Notes: generated by a model from the letters alone, not told the origin. DNA of 64,000 bases from Taibaiella sp. KBW10 (GCF_003852495.1 NZ_QAJI01000002.1:31932-95931), one strand, 5' to 3'; shown: positions 40,937-50,612, numbered from the stretch's first letter. Numbers and translations: made by a program.

Positions 40937-42052
40937 TTATTTTTTATCTTTTTGGGTCAGGGTCATCAGTAAATGGTTCCATGCGCCCATCACCACATCG
41001 GCACTAAACCGGGAAACATTGCGCCGGGCATTTTGCGCAAGATAATGCATTTTTTGATTGTCCCCAATCAACCCGGCCAATCGACGGGCATATTCTTCAA
41101 AATCGTTATATTTCGTCAGGAGGCCGTCGATATCGTGGTTAATAATGCTTTCGGGGCCATGCGGGGATTGGTAGCTGAGCACCACCATTCCGGATCGCTG
41201 TGCCTCCAACAATACCATAGGAAAACATTCGGTCTCTGAGGTCATCCCAAATATCTTCGCCTCATCCATTTTCTCTGCAAGTACTTGCGTTCCGCCCATT
41301 AAGTATGCCTGCGTTGTGAGCTGATGTGTATTGATCAGGTCTTGCAATTTATTTTTTAACGTGGCATCTCCTGCCCCATACAGGTGCAGGACCCAATCCG
41401 GGAAATCTTTGGCGACTATTGCCCAGGCTTTTAGGAGATGGTCGTACTGCTTTACCGGAGCGATTCTGCCGGCCGCCAATATAATATTTTTCTTCTTGTC
41501 TAGATCAGCTACCTCAGTTGCAGCCGCTTCTATAAAGTTAGTAATAATGGCTGTAGGGTAATCCGGAAAATAGGCTTGTTCTCTTTCGTTTAGCACGACA
41601 AGGCGGTCATATTTCTTTAACGTCTGAAACAGCCTTTTTTTAAGCCCTCCCATATTTTTGGTTAAGGTAAAGCCTGAAGCATGCAATTCTTTTATTTTGG
41701 GTATTGATTTATTGATATAAGGTAGGAAATATTGATCCGGGGTGAAACTTGTAGAAATCACCACATCAGGCTTGATCTTTTTTATGATCTGCTTTAATGC
41801 GGAGCAATGTTTTTGGCTTTTAAGAATGTTTACACGGGTAAAATAGCTTTTACTCAAATCGTATTGAATATTCAGATCAATATGCTGTACCTGTTCCACC
41901 AAAGGATACACAAAGGGCTTTTCCTGCTGACGACAGGTAATCAAGACCACTTCATATCCAAAATGGGTGATCCAGTAATTTATTTTTTGAGCCAGTATCT
42001 TCTCAATGCCTCCATGTTCAAAAAACTGATCAATTAAGTAGGCGATCTTCAT
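40937..42052 (-). CDS. GT4 family glycosyltransferase
   Basis: This 371-residue GT-B enzyme begins MKIAYLIDQFFEHGGIEKIL at the ATG 42052; the longer frame adds 13 residues without support. The N-terminal domain shows the usual GT4 start and KPDVVISTSF, and the donor domain shows LAAGRIAPVKQYDHLLKAW, LYGAGDATLKNKL, and TSETECFPMVLLEAQRSG, with acidic residues for nucleotide-sugar binding and YQSPHGPESI near the end. Such enzymes often add galactose or N-acetylgalactosamine, but the donor is not deducible here. Confidence 0.86.
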   Translation of the reverse strand: MKIAYLIDQFFEHGGIEKILAQKINYWITHFGYEVVLITCRQQEKPFVYPLVEQVQHIDLNIQYDLSKSYFTRVNILKSQKHCSALKQIIKKIKPDVVISTSFTPDQYFLPYINKSIPKIKELHASGFTLTKNMGGLKKRLFQTLKKYDRLVVLNEREQAYFPDYPTAIITNFIEAAATEVADLDKKKNIILAAGRIAPVKQYDHLLKAWAIVAKDFPDWVLHLYGAGDATLKNKLQDLINTHQLTTQAYLMGGTQVLAEKMDEAKIFGMTSETECFPMVLLEAQRSGMVVLSYQSPHGPESIINHDIDGLLTKYNDFEEYARRLAGLIGDNQKMHYLAQNARRNVSRFSADVVMGAWNHLLMTLTQKDKK

Positions 42053-42108
42053 AGTATAGGTATAGTCTGTTAATGGAAAATAGTTCTGCAAATAAAAACA
42101 AAATATTT

Positions 42109-43218
42109 TTATCGGATAGGGGCCACAAGTGACCGGAACAAATCTTTCCAGGTAGCCACGATTACTTGTGGATCGTAACGCTTCGATTTTTCCAGTGCAG
42201 CCGTTCCGAAGGCTTGACGGCGTTCTTTATGCTCCATAAGGAAGGCTATTTTTTGGGCAAATGCTTCTATATCCCCATCAGGAATCAGGTAACCATCTAC
42301 ATTGTCGGTCAAAATATCTCTTGGTCCATGCGGACAATCATAAGCAACACAGGGCAGGCCACATGCCATTGCTTCAATTAATACCATTCCAAACCCTTCT
42401 GAACGGGAGGGCAATACCATAATGGAGGCCCTTAAATATTGTTCTGTAATCTGCTGAACGGGATCATAAAAGGTTACGGTATTATGGATACCGAGGTCTG
42501 TAGCCAATTGTTCCAGGCCCAGGGATTCATTTTTCTTCCCATAAACGACCAATTCCCAATCCGGATGTATCTTTTGTATTAATGCCCAGGACTGAAGAAG
42601 TCGGTCATAGCCTTTATTATAGCTTTGGCTGCCCACCGCGATTACTCTTTTCTGTAACAGATCGGCTGTTTGTGCCGGATAGTCGCTAATGGGATTAGGG
42701 ATGACTAAAATATTATTACCCCGCCACTCCTTTTTATTGCCTTCTGTCAAGACCACAAACCGATCAAATGTCCGAACTCTGGACATCATGAGTTTATGAA
42801 CTAAGCTATTTTTCAGTTTACTGATTATAGAGCTTCCTGAAGTAATGTGTACTGAGGCGTGCCGCTCGTATATAGTATGGTATTTATTGTTCAGCATCCG
42901 GGGTACAAAAAAACCTTTTAAGCCGTCATCACATACAGAAATGAGATCAGGATTGATTGCCGCCACGGCATGCCTCAGGGCTGCTCTGTATGCGCGCATA
43001 TACTGTATCGGATTACCCGAAACAGATAAATTATGAAACTGTATTTTTTCTGAGAACGGGAAGAAGGTGTCAATTCCTTTTTGGTTTAAAGTAATGATAT
43101 GTACTTCGTAGTCCGGCGCTTCTGCCAGCATGCTTGCCTTAATAGATAAGACTCGCTCTAAGCCACCCGAACCATCAATTCCATTTGTTATATAAAGTAA
43201 TTTCAAAACCTGGTTCAT
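42109..43218 (-). CDS. GT4 family glycosyltransferase
   Basis: This 369-residue GT-B enzyme contains an N-terminal YITNGIDGSGGLERVLSI motif and the donor-binding region AVGSQSYNKGYDRLLQSW, VVYGKKNESLGLEQL, and PSRSEGFGMVLIEAMACG, then VAYDCPHGPRDIL. The last motif is shared with the neighbouring GT4 at 40937-42052, so the two may be related by old duplication and use similar donors. It begins 44 bases after the acyltransferase stop. Confidence 0.86.
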   Translation of the reverse strand: MNQVLKLLYITNGIDGSGGLERVLSIKASMLAEAPDYEVHIITLNQKGIDTFFPFSEKIQFHNLSVSGNPIQYMRAYRAALRHAVAAINPDLISVCDDGLKGFFVPRMLNNKYHTIYERHASVHITSGSSIISKLKNSLVHKLMMSRVRTFDRFVVLTEGNKKEWRGNNILVIPNPISDYPAQTADLLQKRVIAVGSQSYNKGYDRLLQSWALIQKIHPDWELVVYGKKNESLGLEQLATDLGIHNTVTFYDPVQQITEQYLRASIMVLPSRSEGFGMVLIEAMACGLPCVAYDCPHGPRDILTDNVDGYLIPDGDIEAFAQKIAFLMEHKERRQAFGTAALEKSKRYDPQVIVATWKDLFRSLVAPIR

Positions 43219-43261
43219 AGTGTATAAGTTCTAAGTGATTGATCTGATATAAGACCGGTGC

Positions 43262-44299
43262 TTATCTGATGCGACATACCTCAAGCGTTTTTTGATTAAT
43301 ATAATTAATGACTAAGGAAGATAAGACACAACAAGTCACTAATAGTAAAAATATGGGCAAAACGTATCGGGGGCTATAAATAAACTGTTTGAAATAAATC
43401 ATATAGAAGAACATATGTATCAGCCACATGTTTGTCGCATGATCAGACAACCATAGCAAAAACCGTTCTATGGCCGGATGGATCGGGATCTGGTTAAACA
43501 GAAAAACGAATACAATGCCGGTAAATGGGGCAATAATAAAATTGGGAACCAAGCCATGGATGACAATCAGCACAATAATACCTGAAACGGCCCAAATAGC
43601 AGTATACTTACGCTCTTTAAATAGTATACTGACTTTTGTATTCCATTGATCCTTCTGTGCAATCGCTCCCGCTAAAAACGGCAGTAAAGTACAGCCATAT
43701 AGTGTGCCGTTGGTTTGCAGCCATTGTAAAAAATGATTCTGAAAAATATTAGGTCTGTAGATTCTCAAATAAAAAGACAATACATACAACACAAATGTAG
43801 CAAGCAGAATCACTACAATGTTATACTTTAAAACTAGCTTAAACAGGAATGGAGCGCTTAAAACCAAGAGGATATAAATCAACAAAAACCACCAGGCTCC
43901 GTTGTAACTACCGATCAAAGCCGTAAAATTAAGTAAAAACTTAGCCCAGCTGTGGGGCGCTATGGGATGCGACAAAATATGGGACAAAATCCCGACAAAA
44001 ATGATCAGGATAATCCAATAGTTTATATACAGCTTTAATAATCGTTTTCGGTTTTTGACACTATACTGCTTTCCTTCTTTTTGAAAATTAAAAAACAGGC
44101 CGTAACCGCTAACAAAAGCAAAAATGGGGACACAGGCATCACAAAATAATGAGATATAATAGATCAGTGGTTTGGATCCAACAAACACTAAAGGGGTAAA
44201 CAAATACTTATAATCTAAGGTATTAAACAAATGAAGGCATAGCATCATTAATATGGCTATGGTTTTCAATATTTTAGATTGTTTTATGCTTATCTCCAT
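43262..44299 (-). CDS. AT3 family membrane O-acyltransferase
   Basis: This integral-membrane protein has about ten hydrophobic helices and fits acyltransferase family 3, which transfers acetyl or other acyl groups to surface sugars. The ATG at 44299 (MEISIKQSKILKTIAIL) gives 346 residues; a TTG five codons earlier is also possible. Motifs are MMLCLHLF with the conserved His near residue 20, ALIGSYNGAWWFLLIYILL, and NMWLIHMFFYM in the C-terminal helices. It probably O-acetylates the glycan of this locus. A second AT3 gene lies at 52376-53524. Confidence 0.8.
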   Translation of the reverse strand: MEISIKQSKILKTIAILMMLCLHLFNTLDYKYLFTPLVFVGSKPLIYYISLFCDACVPIFAFVSGYGLFFNFQKEGKQYSVKNRKRLLKLYINYWIILIIFVGILSHILSHPIAPHSWAKFLLNFTALIGSYNGAWWFLLIYILLVLSAPFLFKLVLKYNIVVILLATFVLYVLSFYLRIYRPNIFQNHFLQWLQTNGTLYGCTLLPFLAGAIAQKDQWNTKVSILFKERKYTAIWAVSGIIVLIVIHGLVPNFIIAPFTGIVFVFLFNQIPIHPAIERFLLWLSDHATNMWLIHMFFYMIYFKQFIYSPRYVLPIFLLLVTCCVLSSLVINYINQKTLEVCRIR

Positions 44300-44359
44300 T
44301 ACTTTTTTATGCAATTATTGATGTCCTTATATCTTTAGGGCTACTCATATATACAATAT

Positions 44360-45814
44360 TTATCTTTTATAGTTTCGCTCTTTAAACAAAAAATCTGTAA
44401 CGGTTACGCCACCGGCTTCATTGACCGTATGCATTCCATAATAACTTTCCTCATTCCTCAACTTTTCTACTTCAATTTCTTCATATTCTTCTACCGTAAG
44501 CTTTACGACTTTATTAATCGTAATTTCTGAGCCATAGGTTTCTCCGCAATTTTGCGAAGGTCGAAAGATTTCTCCATTTTTAGTAAAAAATTGTCCGGCA
44601 TTTCTTGCTTTGGGGATATCTATGATTACGGGGTTCATTTTATGGGGTTTCCAGTTTGAGCTGAACAGATCATCGGCATAGTAGATATACAAACGCTCAT
44701 TATTCTCATATTCATGTTCTTCAATCTTATTAAAAAACAGCCAGTACTTATTATCATGTAACAACCAGACCGGATCAATAATTTTCATATTGTCAATGAG
44801 AACTTTATGCTCTTCCCATGTATAGGGAAAGTTTGTTGATTTATACAGGACCAGCCGGTTGGCACTACTTTGTTCGGGCAGCATATAATAAGAAGCACCC
44901 ACTTTAAAAACATTGGGAAAAGATAAATGAAAGCTTTTTTGTAACACTTTCTGATGTATTCCTATTTTATTGTGTTCCTCCAGGGCTACAACCGAAATAT
45001 GACCTAAATCTGATTTTCTGTCCAGCTCTTCAAAAAACACCCATTTTTTTCCCGCTTCCGATACGATAAAAGGATCTGCCCAAAAGGTATTTTTCGGTTG
45101 GTCTAAGAATGTTACCGTGTTATTCGTGATGGTTGCTATCTTCCAATTGAATTTATACAAAATACTGCGTCCTCTGCGCAGAAAGATCTCTGTGATCAAT
45201 CCCAGATAATATATAAAAAGACACAATACATTATATTTATATGGCTTCGTGTGAAAGAAAGGGTAGTTCGCCCGCTTAAAGTAACCAGAAATAAGGTATG
45301 AAAAATAATACAAGGCCTTATCTCTATTATTATAGATACCTTTTATCGTGCGTAAAGAAAGTTGCCGGCAGGTTTTGAAATGATCGGGTTCCTTATCAGC
45401 GGAAAGTAATCGAATATTGGTGTATTTTTTATGATGCATGGCAGCCGAAAACCAATTTTGGGGATCAATATCGGGTTTTAATACTTCCTTAAAAGAACCA
45501 ATATTAAGATCCCTTACAGGGCTATCTGCTAAATTGATAATACAATTAAAATCCAGTCCAGCGGCCTCCCGAAGTAGGGTCACCTGGGGCCATGCTTTTA
45601 TCAAGTGCTCCAGATCATACTTTTCTGTGGCCTTTATTTTACTCTGAAAAAATCTTTTATCAATGCCTAAGGTCAGGGGATTATCCTTATAAGGTTTTGG
45701 TTGGCCGGCGACAATAAATAGTGCAATAAGAACTTCACTATTTTTTATCAACGTTTCAATTATATTTTTTTGATACGCGTATATCTCGGAATGTACCAAT
45801 ATTAAGTTCTGCAT
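44360..45814 (-). CDS. Formyltransferase-like/GINT1-like fusion glycosyltransferase
   Basis: This 484-residue protein has two parts. Residues about 1-215 resemble the folate-dependent formyltransferase fold seen in such fusions (INLADSPVRDLN). Residues about 220-484 resemble the beta-propeller-like part of glucosamine inositolphosphorylceramide transferase 1 (GINT1): FWADPFIVSEAGKKWVFFEE, SFPNVFKVGASYYMLPEQS, YKSTNFPYTWEEHKVLID, and RNAGQFFTKNGEIFRPSQN. In plants GINT1 glycosylates sphingolipids. Bacteroidota members occur in polysaccharide loci and their substrate is unknown. It may transfer a sugar or formylate an amino sugar; neither activity is proven. A promoter with inverted repeats lies just upstream. 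Confidence 0.7.
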   Translation of the reverse strand: MQNLILVHSEIYAYQKNIIETLIKNSEVLIALFIVAGQPKPYKDNPLTLGIDKRFFQSKIKATEKYDLEHLIKAWPQVTLLREAAGLDFNCIINLADSPVRDLNIGSFKEVLKPDIDPQNWFSAAMHHKKYTNIRLLSADKEPDHFKTCRQLSLRTIKGIYNNRDKALYYFSYLISGYFKRANYPFFHTKPYKYNVLCLFIYYLGLITEIFLRRGRSILYKFNWKIATITNNTVTFLDQPKNTFWADPFIVSEAGKKWVFFEELDRKSDLGHISVVALEEHNKIGIHQKVLQKSFHLSFPNVFKVGASYYMLPEQSSANRLVLYKSTNFPYTWEEHKVLIDNMKIIDPVWLLHDNKYWLFFNKIEEHEYENNERLYIYYADDLFSSNWKPHKMNPVIIDIPKARNAGQFFTKNGEIFRPSQNCGETYGSEITINKVVKLTVEEYEEIEVEKLRNEESYYGMHTVNEAGGVTVTDFLFKERNYKR

Positions 45815-45851
45815 ATTCTATTATAACACATGATCACTCGGCTCACTTAAC

Positions 45852-45894
45852 TAACCTATATTCAGACAAATATAGGTATTGATATCATAGGTTA
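45852..45894 (-). promoter_or_regulatory. Promoter with nested inverted repeats
   Basis: On the minus strand TATATTTG (45874-45867) fits TAnnTTTG and lies 52 bases before the GINT1-like start. It sits inside a perfect inverted repeat ACCTATATT/AATATAGGT (45854-45877). A third copy, ATAGGTTA (45887-45894), pairs with TAACCTAT (45852-45859). The repeats could be operators or could form an alternative hairpin after the GT4 gene at 45909. Confidence 0.55.
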
Positions 45895-45908
45895 AAGCAG
45901 AAAAATTT

Positions 45909-47066
45909 CTAATTATTGATTAACTGATAAAAATTTGCCAGAGAATGCTCTTTATTCTGTTCACTGTACGTATCTACTTGTTCGGACATACGGATTGCAA
46001 TCTCTTTATGCTCCATCAGAAAAATTATTTTTTCTGCCAAAGCTGCTGCGTCCATTGCTACAATATAGCCATTAATCCCTTCCTGCACAATATTCTGGGC
46101 TGTAGGAAAGTTGGTCGTCACTATTGGCTTTTGTAACAGTGTAGCCTCTATAAGGGTAAGTCCCCAGCCTTCATATCTTGATGTCTGCACATAGATATCC
46201 GCCCGGGCCATATATGGATATGGGTTTTCTCTAAACCCCAATAGGGTAAAATGATGGGTAAGTTGTAATGCACTAATTTCTGATTCAATTTTTCTTCTTT
46301 CAGAACCATCCCCCACAAGGTACCAATGTATGTTGTATCCTTTCTTTTTTAGGATGCTACAGGCTGCTACAGCAAGGTCTAATCCTTTAGGCGGTTCCAA
46401 ACGGCATACGGTAACAATATTGGTCTGTTGTGCATCAAATACTTCTTTTATCCCCTCTTTACTCTGTGCAACAATAACCTTCTTATCCGAAATATCTTTA
46501 ATAATATGTGTATCGAGCTTCCCGAAACGATTCATGGCCTGATTAAAAACACTTGCTCCTTCTTCCGAAACAGGCACCACCTTAGCATATTGTTTATAAT
46601 AGGGAAAATCAAACGCGGCATCATAGCCTGCCTTAAGGTAATCGGTATTGAGCCAGGTGATTTTTTTCGCTGCCTCTACACGCGTGGCCACATAATAGGT
46701 ACAAAAGCCCTGGCTATAAGAGATGGCCACATCGTAGCTTTGGGGCCAGACGGGAATGGATGACTTAAATGCTTTCCAAAATTTCTGTGCGGAATGTTGT
46801 TGTTTATTGCCGAATTTACGAAGGTAAAAGTATCGGGCTCTCTGCAAAAGATTGTTTATTTTATTTCCCTTTGAAAATAGATCCAAGTGCCTGATGACTA
46901 CATTTTCAGGAACAAATTGCTCAAACACCCCCCCTCTGTTCAGTAGCAACAGATCGACTTTCAGTTGCTTATAATCCAGATTTTGCAATAAGGTAACCAA
47001 GCTCTTCTCTGCGCCACCGCAGTCTAAAGATTCGATTACAAATGCTATTTTCTTAGGCGTGTTCAT
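45909..47066 (-). CDS. GT4 family glycosyltransferase
   Basis: This 385-residue GT-B enzyme starts with IAFVIESLDCGGAEKSLVTL, the typical acceptor-side motif. The donor domain includes VTVCRLEPPKGLDLAVAAC, LVGDGSERRKIESEI, and TSRYEGWGLTLIEATLLQKP with the acidic binding residues. It is a cytoplasmic enzyme building the repeat unit; donor unknown. Its ATG overlaps the stop of the GT2 gene at 47063 (ATGA), so both are translated together. Confidence 0.87.
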   Translation of the reverse strand: MNTPKKIAFVIESLDCGGAEKSLVTLLQNLDYKQLKVDLLLLNRGGVFEQFVPENVVIRHLDLFSKGNKINNLLQRARYFYLRKFGNKQQHSAQKFWKAFKSSIPVWPQSYDVAISYSQGFCTYYVATRVEAAKKITWLNTDYLKAGYDAAFDFPYYKQYAKVVPVSEEGASVFNQAMNRFGKLDTHIIKDISDKKVIVAQSKEGIKEVFDAQQTNIVTVCRLEPPKGLDLAVAACSILKKKGYNIHWYLVGDGSERRKIESEISALQLTHHFTLLGFRENPYPYMARADIYVQTSRYEGWGLTLIEATLLQKPIVTTNFPTAQNIVQEGINGYIVAMDAAALAEKIIFLMEHKEIAIRMSEQVDTYSEQNKEHSLANFYQLINN

Positions 47067-48004
47067 CGGGCAAATATTTTTATAAAAGAGGGTACACCCA
47101 GTATTTTCAGTAAATATAATTTAATCTTTTCTTTTGCGGGCAAATGACTTGCCTGAACATCTTTTAAATTAATACGCTGTCTGAAACCGGAGGGAAGATA
47201 TCCTATCGCTTGCTCCCCGTAATTCTTCTGTATCGATAAAGCAACGTTGAGGATACGGCTTTCCATGATAACTCTTCCCTGTTTTAATAAAGGGTGTAAC
47301 AGGAGTTTTTGATAAATATTGAAACTTACTTTTTGGGTATCCTGTTCTTTTTTAAGGGTATGCGCCGATGTTGTTGTAGAATTGTCTCTTGAATGATAAT
47401 AATACATTCCTGCATCAGAGATATAGAGTTTCTGAATTACCGATAATACTTCGGTAACCATATCATTATCTTCATAGACCATCCCTTCTTTAAAGCGCAG
47501 GCCTGCAAAGACCTCTTTTTTAAATATTTTATTGCATACAATCCAGGAAATACGATCCTTTTCTATCCATTGGCGGTATAGTTCCTCAAGACCCTCTATC
47601 AGGCCCGTGCGCGCAATATCTTTAAAGGCAGTCGGTAATCCATAATTTCTGTAAATAGGAAATTGCACTACCTCTATCATCGGATCTTGCTCAAAAAGCT
47701 TAATATTCTCCGCGATAAGGTCTGGTGATATGGTATCGTCACTATCCACAAAGGCAATATAATCTCCTTTAGCGATATCCAATCCCAGGTTACGGGCTGA
47801 AGCCTGCCCACCATTTTCTTTGTCTAAAACAATGATCCGTTCGTCCTGTTTTGCGGCTTCCAGGCAGATAGATAAAGAGTGATCGGTTGAGCCATCGTCG
47901 ACCAGTATTATTTCTAAATCGGCATAAGATTGGCTCCTTATAGAATGGATGCATTCTTTAAGATAAGCAGCAGTGTTGTATACGGGAACGATGATACTAA
48001 CCAT
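47063..48004 (-). CDS. GT2 family glycosyltransferase
   Basis: This 313-residue inverting glycosyltransferase begins MVSIIVPVYNTAAYLKECIH at the ATG 48004; the longer frame uses a TTG. The GT-A fold shows ILVDDGSTDHSL, NGGQASARNLGLDIAKGDY and FVDSDDTISPD with the metal-binding acidic residues near residue 90, and MVYEDNDMVTE as the catalytic ED region. It is close in pattern to enzymes adding galactose or GlcNAc in O-antigens, without a firm donor. It overlaps the GT4 gene by four bases. Confidence 0.88.
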   Translation of the reverse strand: MVSIIVPVYNTAAYLKECIHSIRSQSYADLEIILVDDGSTDHSLSICLEAAKQDERIIVLDKENGGQASARNLGLDIAKGDYIAFVDSDDTISPDLIAENIKLFEQDPMIEVVQFPIYRNYGLPTAFKDIARTGLIEGLEELYRQWIEKDRISWIVCNKIFKKEVFAGLRFKEGMVYEDNDMVTEVLSVIQKLYISDAGMYYYHSRDNSTTTSAHTLKKEQDTQKVSFNIYQKLLLHPLLKQGRVIMESRILNVALSIQKNYGEQAIGYLPSGFRQRINLKDVQASHLPAKEKIKLYLLKILGVPSFIKIFAR

Positions 48005-48015
48005 AGTCAATAAAA

Positions 48016-48846
48016 TTAACCTAAAATATAGGTCTTTAAAAATGCAATATTAAATTTTGCAAATGGTTTTCTCCGAAAAAAAATACGCCAGTATTTTCGT
48101 TGTAGCTTTTTTGTCGGTGCATTTAAGATATAATACTTTATGGCTTCTTCTTCATATCTGCTTTGCTGCGGGTCGGCCTGTACTGCAACCGGAAGGCTAT
48201 TACAGTAATTGGTATAGAAATGATCCATAGCATAAAACCAACCTGGATCGATGTTGCCTGAAGAAAAATGCTCAAGGAGTATGCCATCGGCTACGACTAC
48301 TTTTAAATTGCGTTTTTGCAGCTCCATCGAGTAGCTAAGGTCGTATGCATGAAACCCCGGCACATCGGTATTAAACATTACCTGCACGCTTTTCCTGGAG
48401 GCCATGAAGACGCCATCGATAACCGCCACTTCCACTATGGTTGATCCATTTCCTTCCGAAAATGTTCTGTTGTGTTGTATTTGCCCTTTCTTGTGCTGGA
48501 TAATATTCTGAACATAATTTACGGCGCCAAAATCCCACCAGGCACCGGGCGCATTGCCCATCAGCTTAGAGCCGGCAACACCCAATAGACCTATTGTTTT
48601 ATCCGCCAATGCCTGCTCCAATCGTTTCCCCCAATCCGGTGTATGAAAGACTACATCTTCATGCACAAAACAAAGTATCTCATTTTTCGCTTGAGCAATC
48701 CCTTTATTATATGCTTCTGCAATACTCATCAAACCGGGATTCTCTATTTGTATCATTTCATAGGGAACACCAATTGTCTGCTCGATGCTGCTGATGCAAG
48801 CCGCGAACAATTTTGGTTTATAGGAAGAAATAATAATTGAGATCAT
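48016..48846 (-). CDS. StrF-like glycosyltransferase (GT2-type)
   Basis: This 276-residue protein starts at the ATG 48846 (MISIIISSYKPKLF), four bases after the stop of the upstream gene; the longer frame overlaps that gene. It fits the StrF-like group of GT-A glycosyltransferases: NPGLMSIAEAYNKGIAQAKN, CFVHEDVVFHTPDW as the metal site, VAVIDGVFMASRKSVQV, and GFHAYDLSYSMELQKRN. Such enzymes occur in many polysaccharide loci with unknown donor and acceptor. The C-terminus is basic (RRKPFAKF). Confidence 0.82.
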   Translation of the reverse strand: MISIIISSYKPKLFAACISSIEQTIGVPYEMIQIENPGLMSIAEAYNKGIAQAKNEILCFVHEDVVFHTPDWGKRLEQALADKTIGLLGVAGSKLMGNAPGAWWDFGAVNYVQNIIQHKKGQIQHNRTFSEGNGSTIVEVAVIDGVFMASRKSVQVMFNTDVPGFHAYDLSYSMELQKRNLKVVVADGILLEHFSSGNIDPGWFYAMDHFYTNYCNSLPVAVQADPQQSRYEEEAIKYYILNAPTKKLQRKYWRIFFRRKPFAKFNIAFLKTYILG

Positions 48847-48850
48847 AAAA

Positions 48851-49666
48851 TTAGTATGTACCTTTAAAATCGCCTTTAATGTCGCCTGACGCATCCATTT
48901 TCCAGGAATTTGACGCAGAAGCCGTTTTTTGATAGTGAAGCATTTCGGCACTAGGATTAGTTACATCTAAATACCAACCTCCATGCTTTGCTGTAAAATC
49001 TCCTGCAATGCGTAAACCAGCGAGGAATGGTAGCTTAAAAAAACTACTTGGGTAATTCGGCTTATATAATGCAAATGTTGTATCTATATTCGCCGCAAAC
49101 ACGTCTTTTTCTAACTCATTTTCCCAAAATTTTTGTTCCCATTTGTGTACATTTTTTTTAAGGGCGTAGCTATCAGGAATATCATCTATACGCAAAGCGA
49201 ATCCAACTTTCGTAATATTCTGGAAGTGTTTATTGAGTTGGTTAATTAATACTGACATAAAGTTAGCCGGACAACTTTGATTGGGTACGATATCTGCATC
49301 AGAAACCACATAATATCCCTTTCCATATTTCTCTTGCAAATAGTCACTTTCAAAAAAGACCATATGCCCGTAATTTTTGTCCATCCGTTCTGCGATAACA
49401 CCTTTGGGTAAATCGTTATAATAGGCCAATAAAGGTGGGTAATCAGACAGATTATCTATTATGACAATATTATGAAAACCTCTCCCAACCAAGAAGTCAA
49501 CCTGTTGTTTTAAAAAAAACAATTGATTATAGTTAATAATCAAAATAGGTATTGAAAAAGGATTATTTATCTGAGCCTTTACCAACGGAGTACTAATCGC
49601 CCGTTTGTACGCGATCCTATTTTTCCAATATTGAATCTTACCTATAATTTTATCTATAAATCCCAT
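48851..49666 (-). CDS. Putative GT-A glycosyltransferase
   Basis: This 271-residue protein looks like a GT-A enzyme: an N-terminal nucleotide-sugar fold begins ILIINYNQLFFLKQQVDFLV, IIDNLSDYPPLLAYY follows, and VVSDADIVPNQSCP has a DAD acidic motif. The region around residue 175 (ALRIDDIPDS) and the long C-terminal part with AGDFTAKHGGWYLDV are unlike standard GT2 enzymes, so the exact family is uncertain. It lies in the operon directly before the StrF-like gene (4-base gap), so both probably act on the same repeat unit. Confidence 0.7.
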   Translation of the reverse strand: MGFIDKIIGKIQYWKNRIAYKRAISTPLVKAQINNPFSIPILIINYNQLFFLKQQVDFLVGRGFHNIVIIDNLSDYPPLLAYYNDLPKGVIAERMDKNYGHMVFFESDYLQEKYGKGYYVVSDADIVPNQSCPANFMSVLINQLNKHFQNITKVGFALRIDDIPDSYALKKNVHKWEQKFWENELEKDVFAANIDTTFALYKPNYPSSFFKLPFLAGLRIAGDFTAKHGGWYLDVTNPSAEMLHYQKTASASNSWKMDASGDIKGDFKGTY

Positions 49667-49689
49667 ACTCTTATACTTAAAATGCTAAA

Positions 49690-50601
49690 CTAAGATCTAT
49701 TACCAGCAGTAAGTTTACGCTTCAATAGCCTCAGGAATATTATTATGCATTTTTTAAAACTTGCATTCTTAAATACAAGTTTTATGATCTGACTTAACTT
49801 AAGGTTGTTGCTCTCTGTCAAATATCCAGCCAATACATAATCCAAAAATTCATCTTTATGCAGGGTCTTAAAATGTACTGCGTACTTCACTAATAAGTCT
49901 GTATAAAATAAATAGCCCGATCTCGTTAATTCTTTTTTGTTGGCATCGTTGCCAGAGAAGCTATTTTCGGAAATCCGAATAAGGGCATGTCCGAAGGGCA
50001 CATTTTTCACAGGACCGAAATGCGCATTTTCAAGTACCATCATGTTATCGGAATAAAATGCTTTAGGATAGGAAGTAATGCCATTTACTTTATAATCCTT
50101 TAAGCGAAATATATATTCGCCCAAACTACTTCGTACTGCATTTTTCGCTCGCTTGTAGATGAACTCAGTAGCGGGTTCCATATCTTCATACCGAATAATA
50201 TCTGTCTGAGCCACACCTTCGCCATCTATGATTTGTATACCGTACCGCAACACCTTAGCTTGAGGCTCCGGCGTCTTAATAGCCTTATAAAACCCTTCTA
50301 CAGCATCAGCAGACAGCATATCATCATCTCCTAAAATCATGAACCATTCTGTATTCACATACTGCAAGCACCGTTTCCATTGTAAGGTTAGATCACGACC
50401 GCCCAGATTTTCTCCGAAATGGATATATTGCAGGTCTAATTGCTCTTGATATGCTTCAATAATCCCCTGAGGATCATTCGGGCTTTTATCATTCCCAACA
50501 AAAACCTTAAAATCCTTACAAGACTGATTACGCAAAGAAATCAGCGTTTGTTCAAAGTATTGGATATTATAATAGGCAATGACGATCGTTAATTGCTTCA
50601 T
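49690..50601 (-). CDS. GT2 family glycosyltransferase
   Basis: This 303-residue inverting GT-A enzyme starts MKQLTIVIAYYNIQYFEQTL. The donor domain contains KVFVGNDKSPNDPQG, FGENLGGRDLTLQW and MILGDDDMLSADAVEGF with the DDD metal-binding motif. The C-terminal third is basic (RLLKRKLTAGNRS) and may associate with the membrane. It probably adds one residue of the repeat. It starts 11 bases downstream of the acyltransferase stop at 50613. Confidence 0.84.
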   Translation of the reverse strand: MKQLTIVIAYYNIQYFEQTLISLRNQSCKDFKVFVGNDKSPNDPQGIIEAYQEQLDLQYIHFGENLGGRDLTLQWKRCLQYVNTEWFMILGDDDMLSADAVEGFYKAIKTPEPQAKVLRYGIQIIDGEGVAQTDIIRYEDMEPATEFIYKRAKNAVRSSLGEYIFRLKDYKVNGITSYPKAFYSDNMMVLENAHFGPVKNVPFGHALIRISENSFSGNDANKKELTRSGYLFYTDLLVKYAVHFKTLHKDEFLDYVLAGYLTESNNLKLSQIIKLVFKNASFKKCIIIFLRLLKRKLTAGNRS

Positions 50602-50612
50602 TTTTTGCCGGA

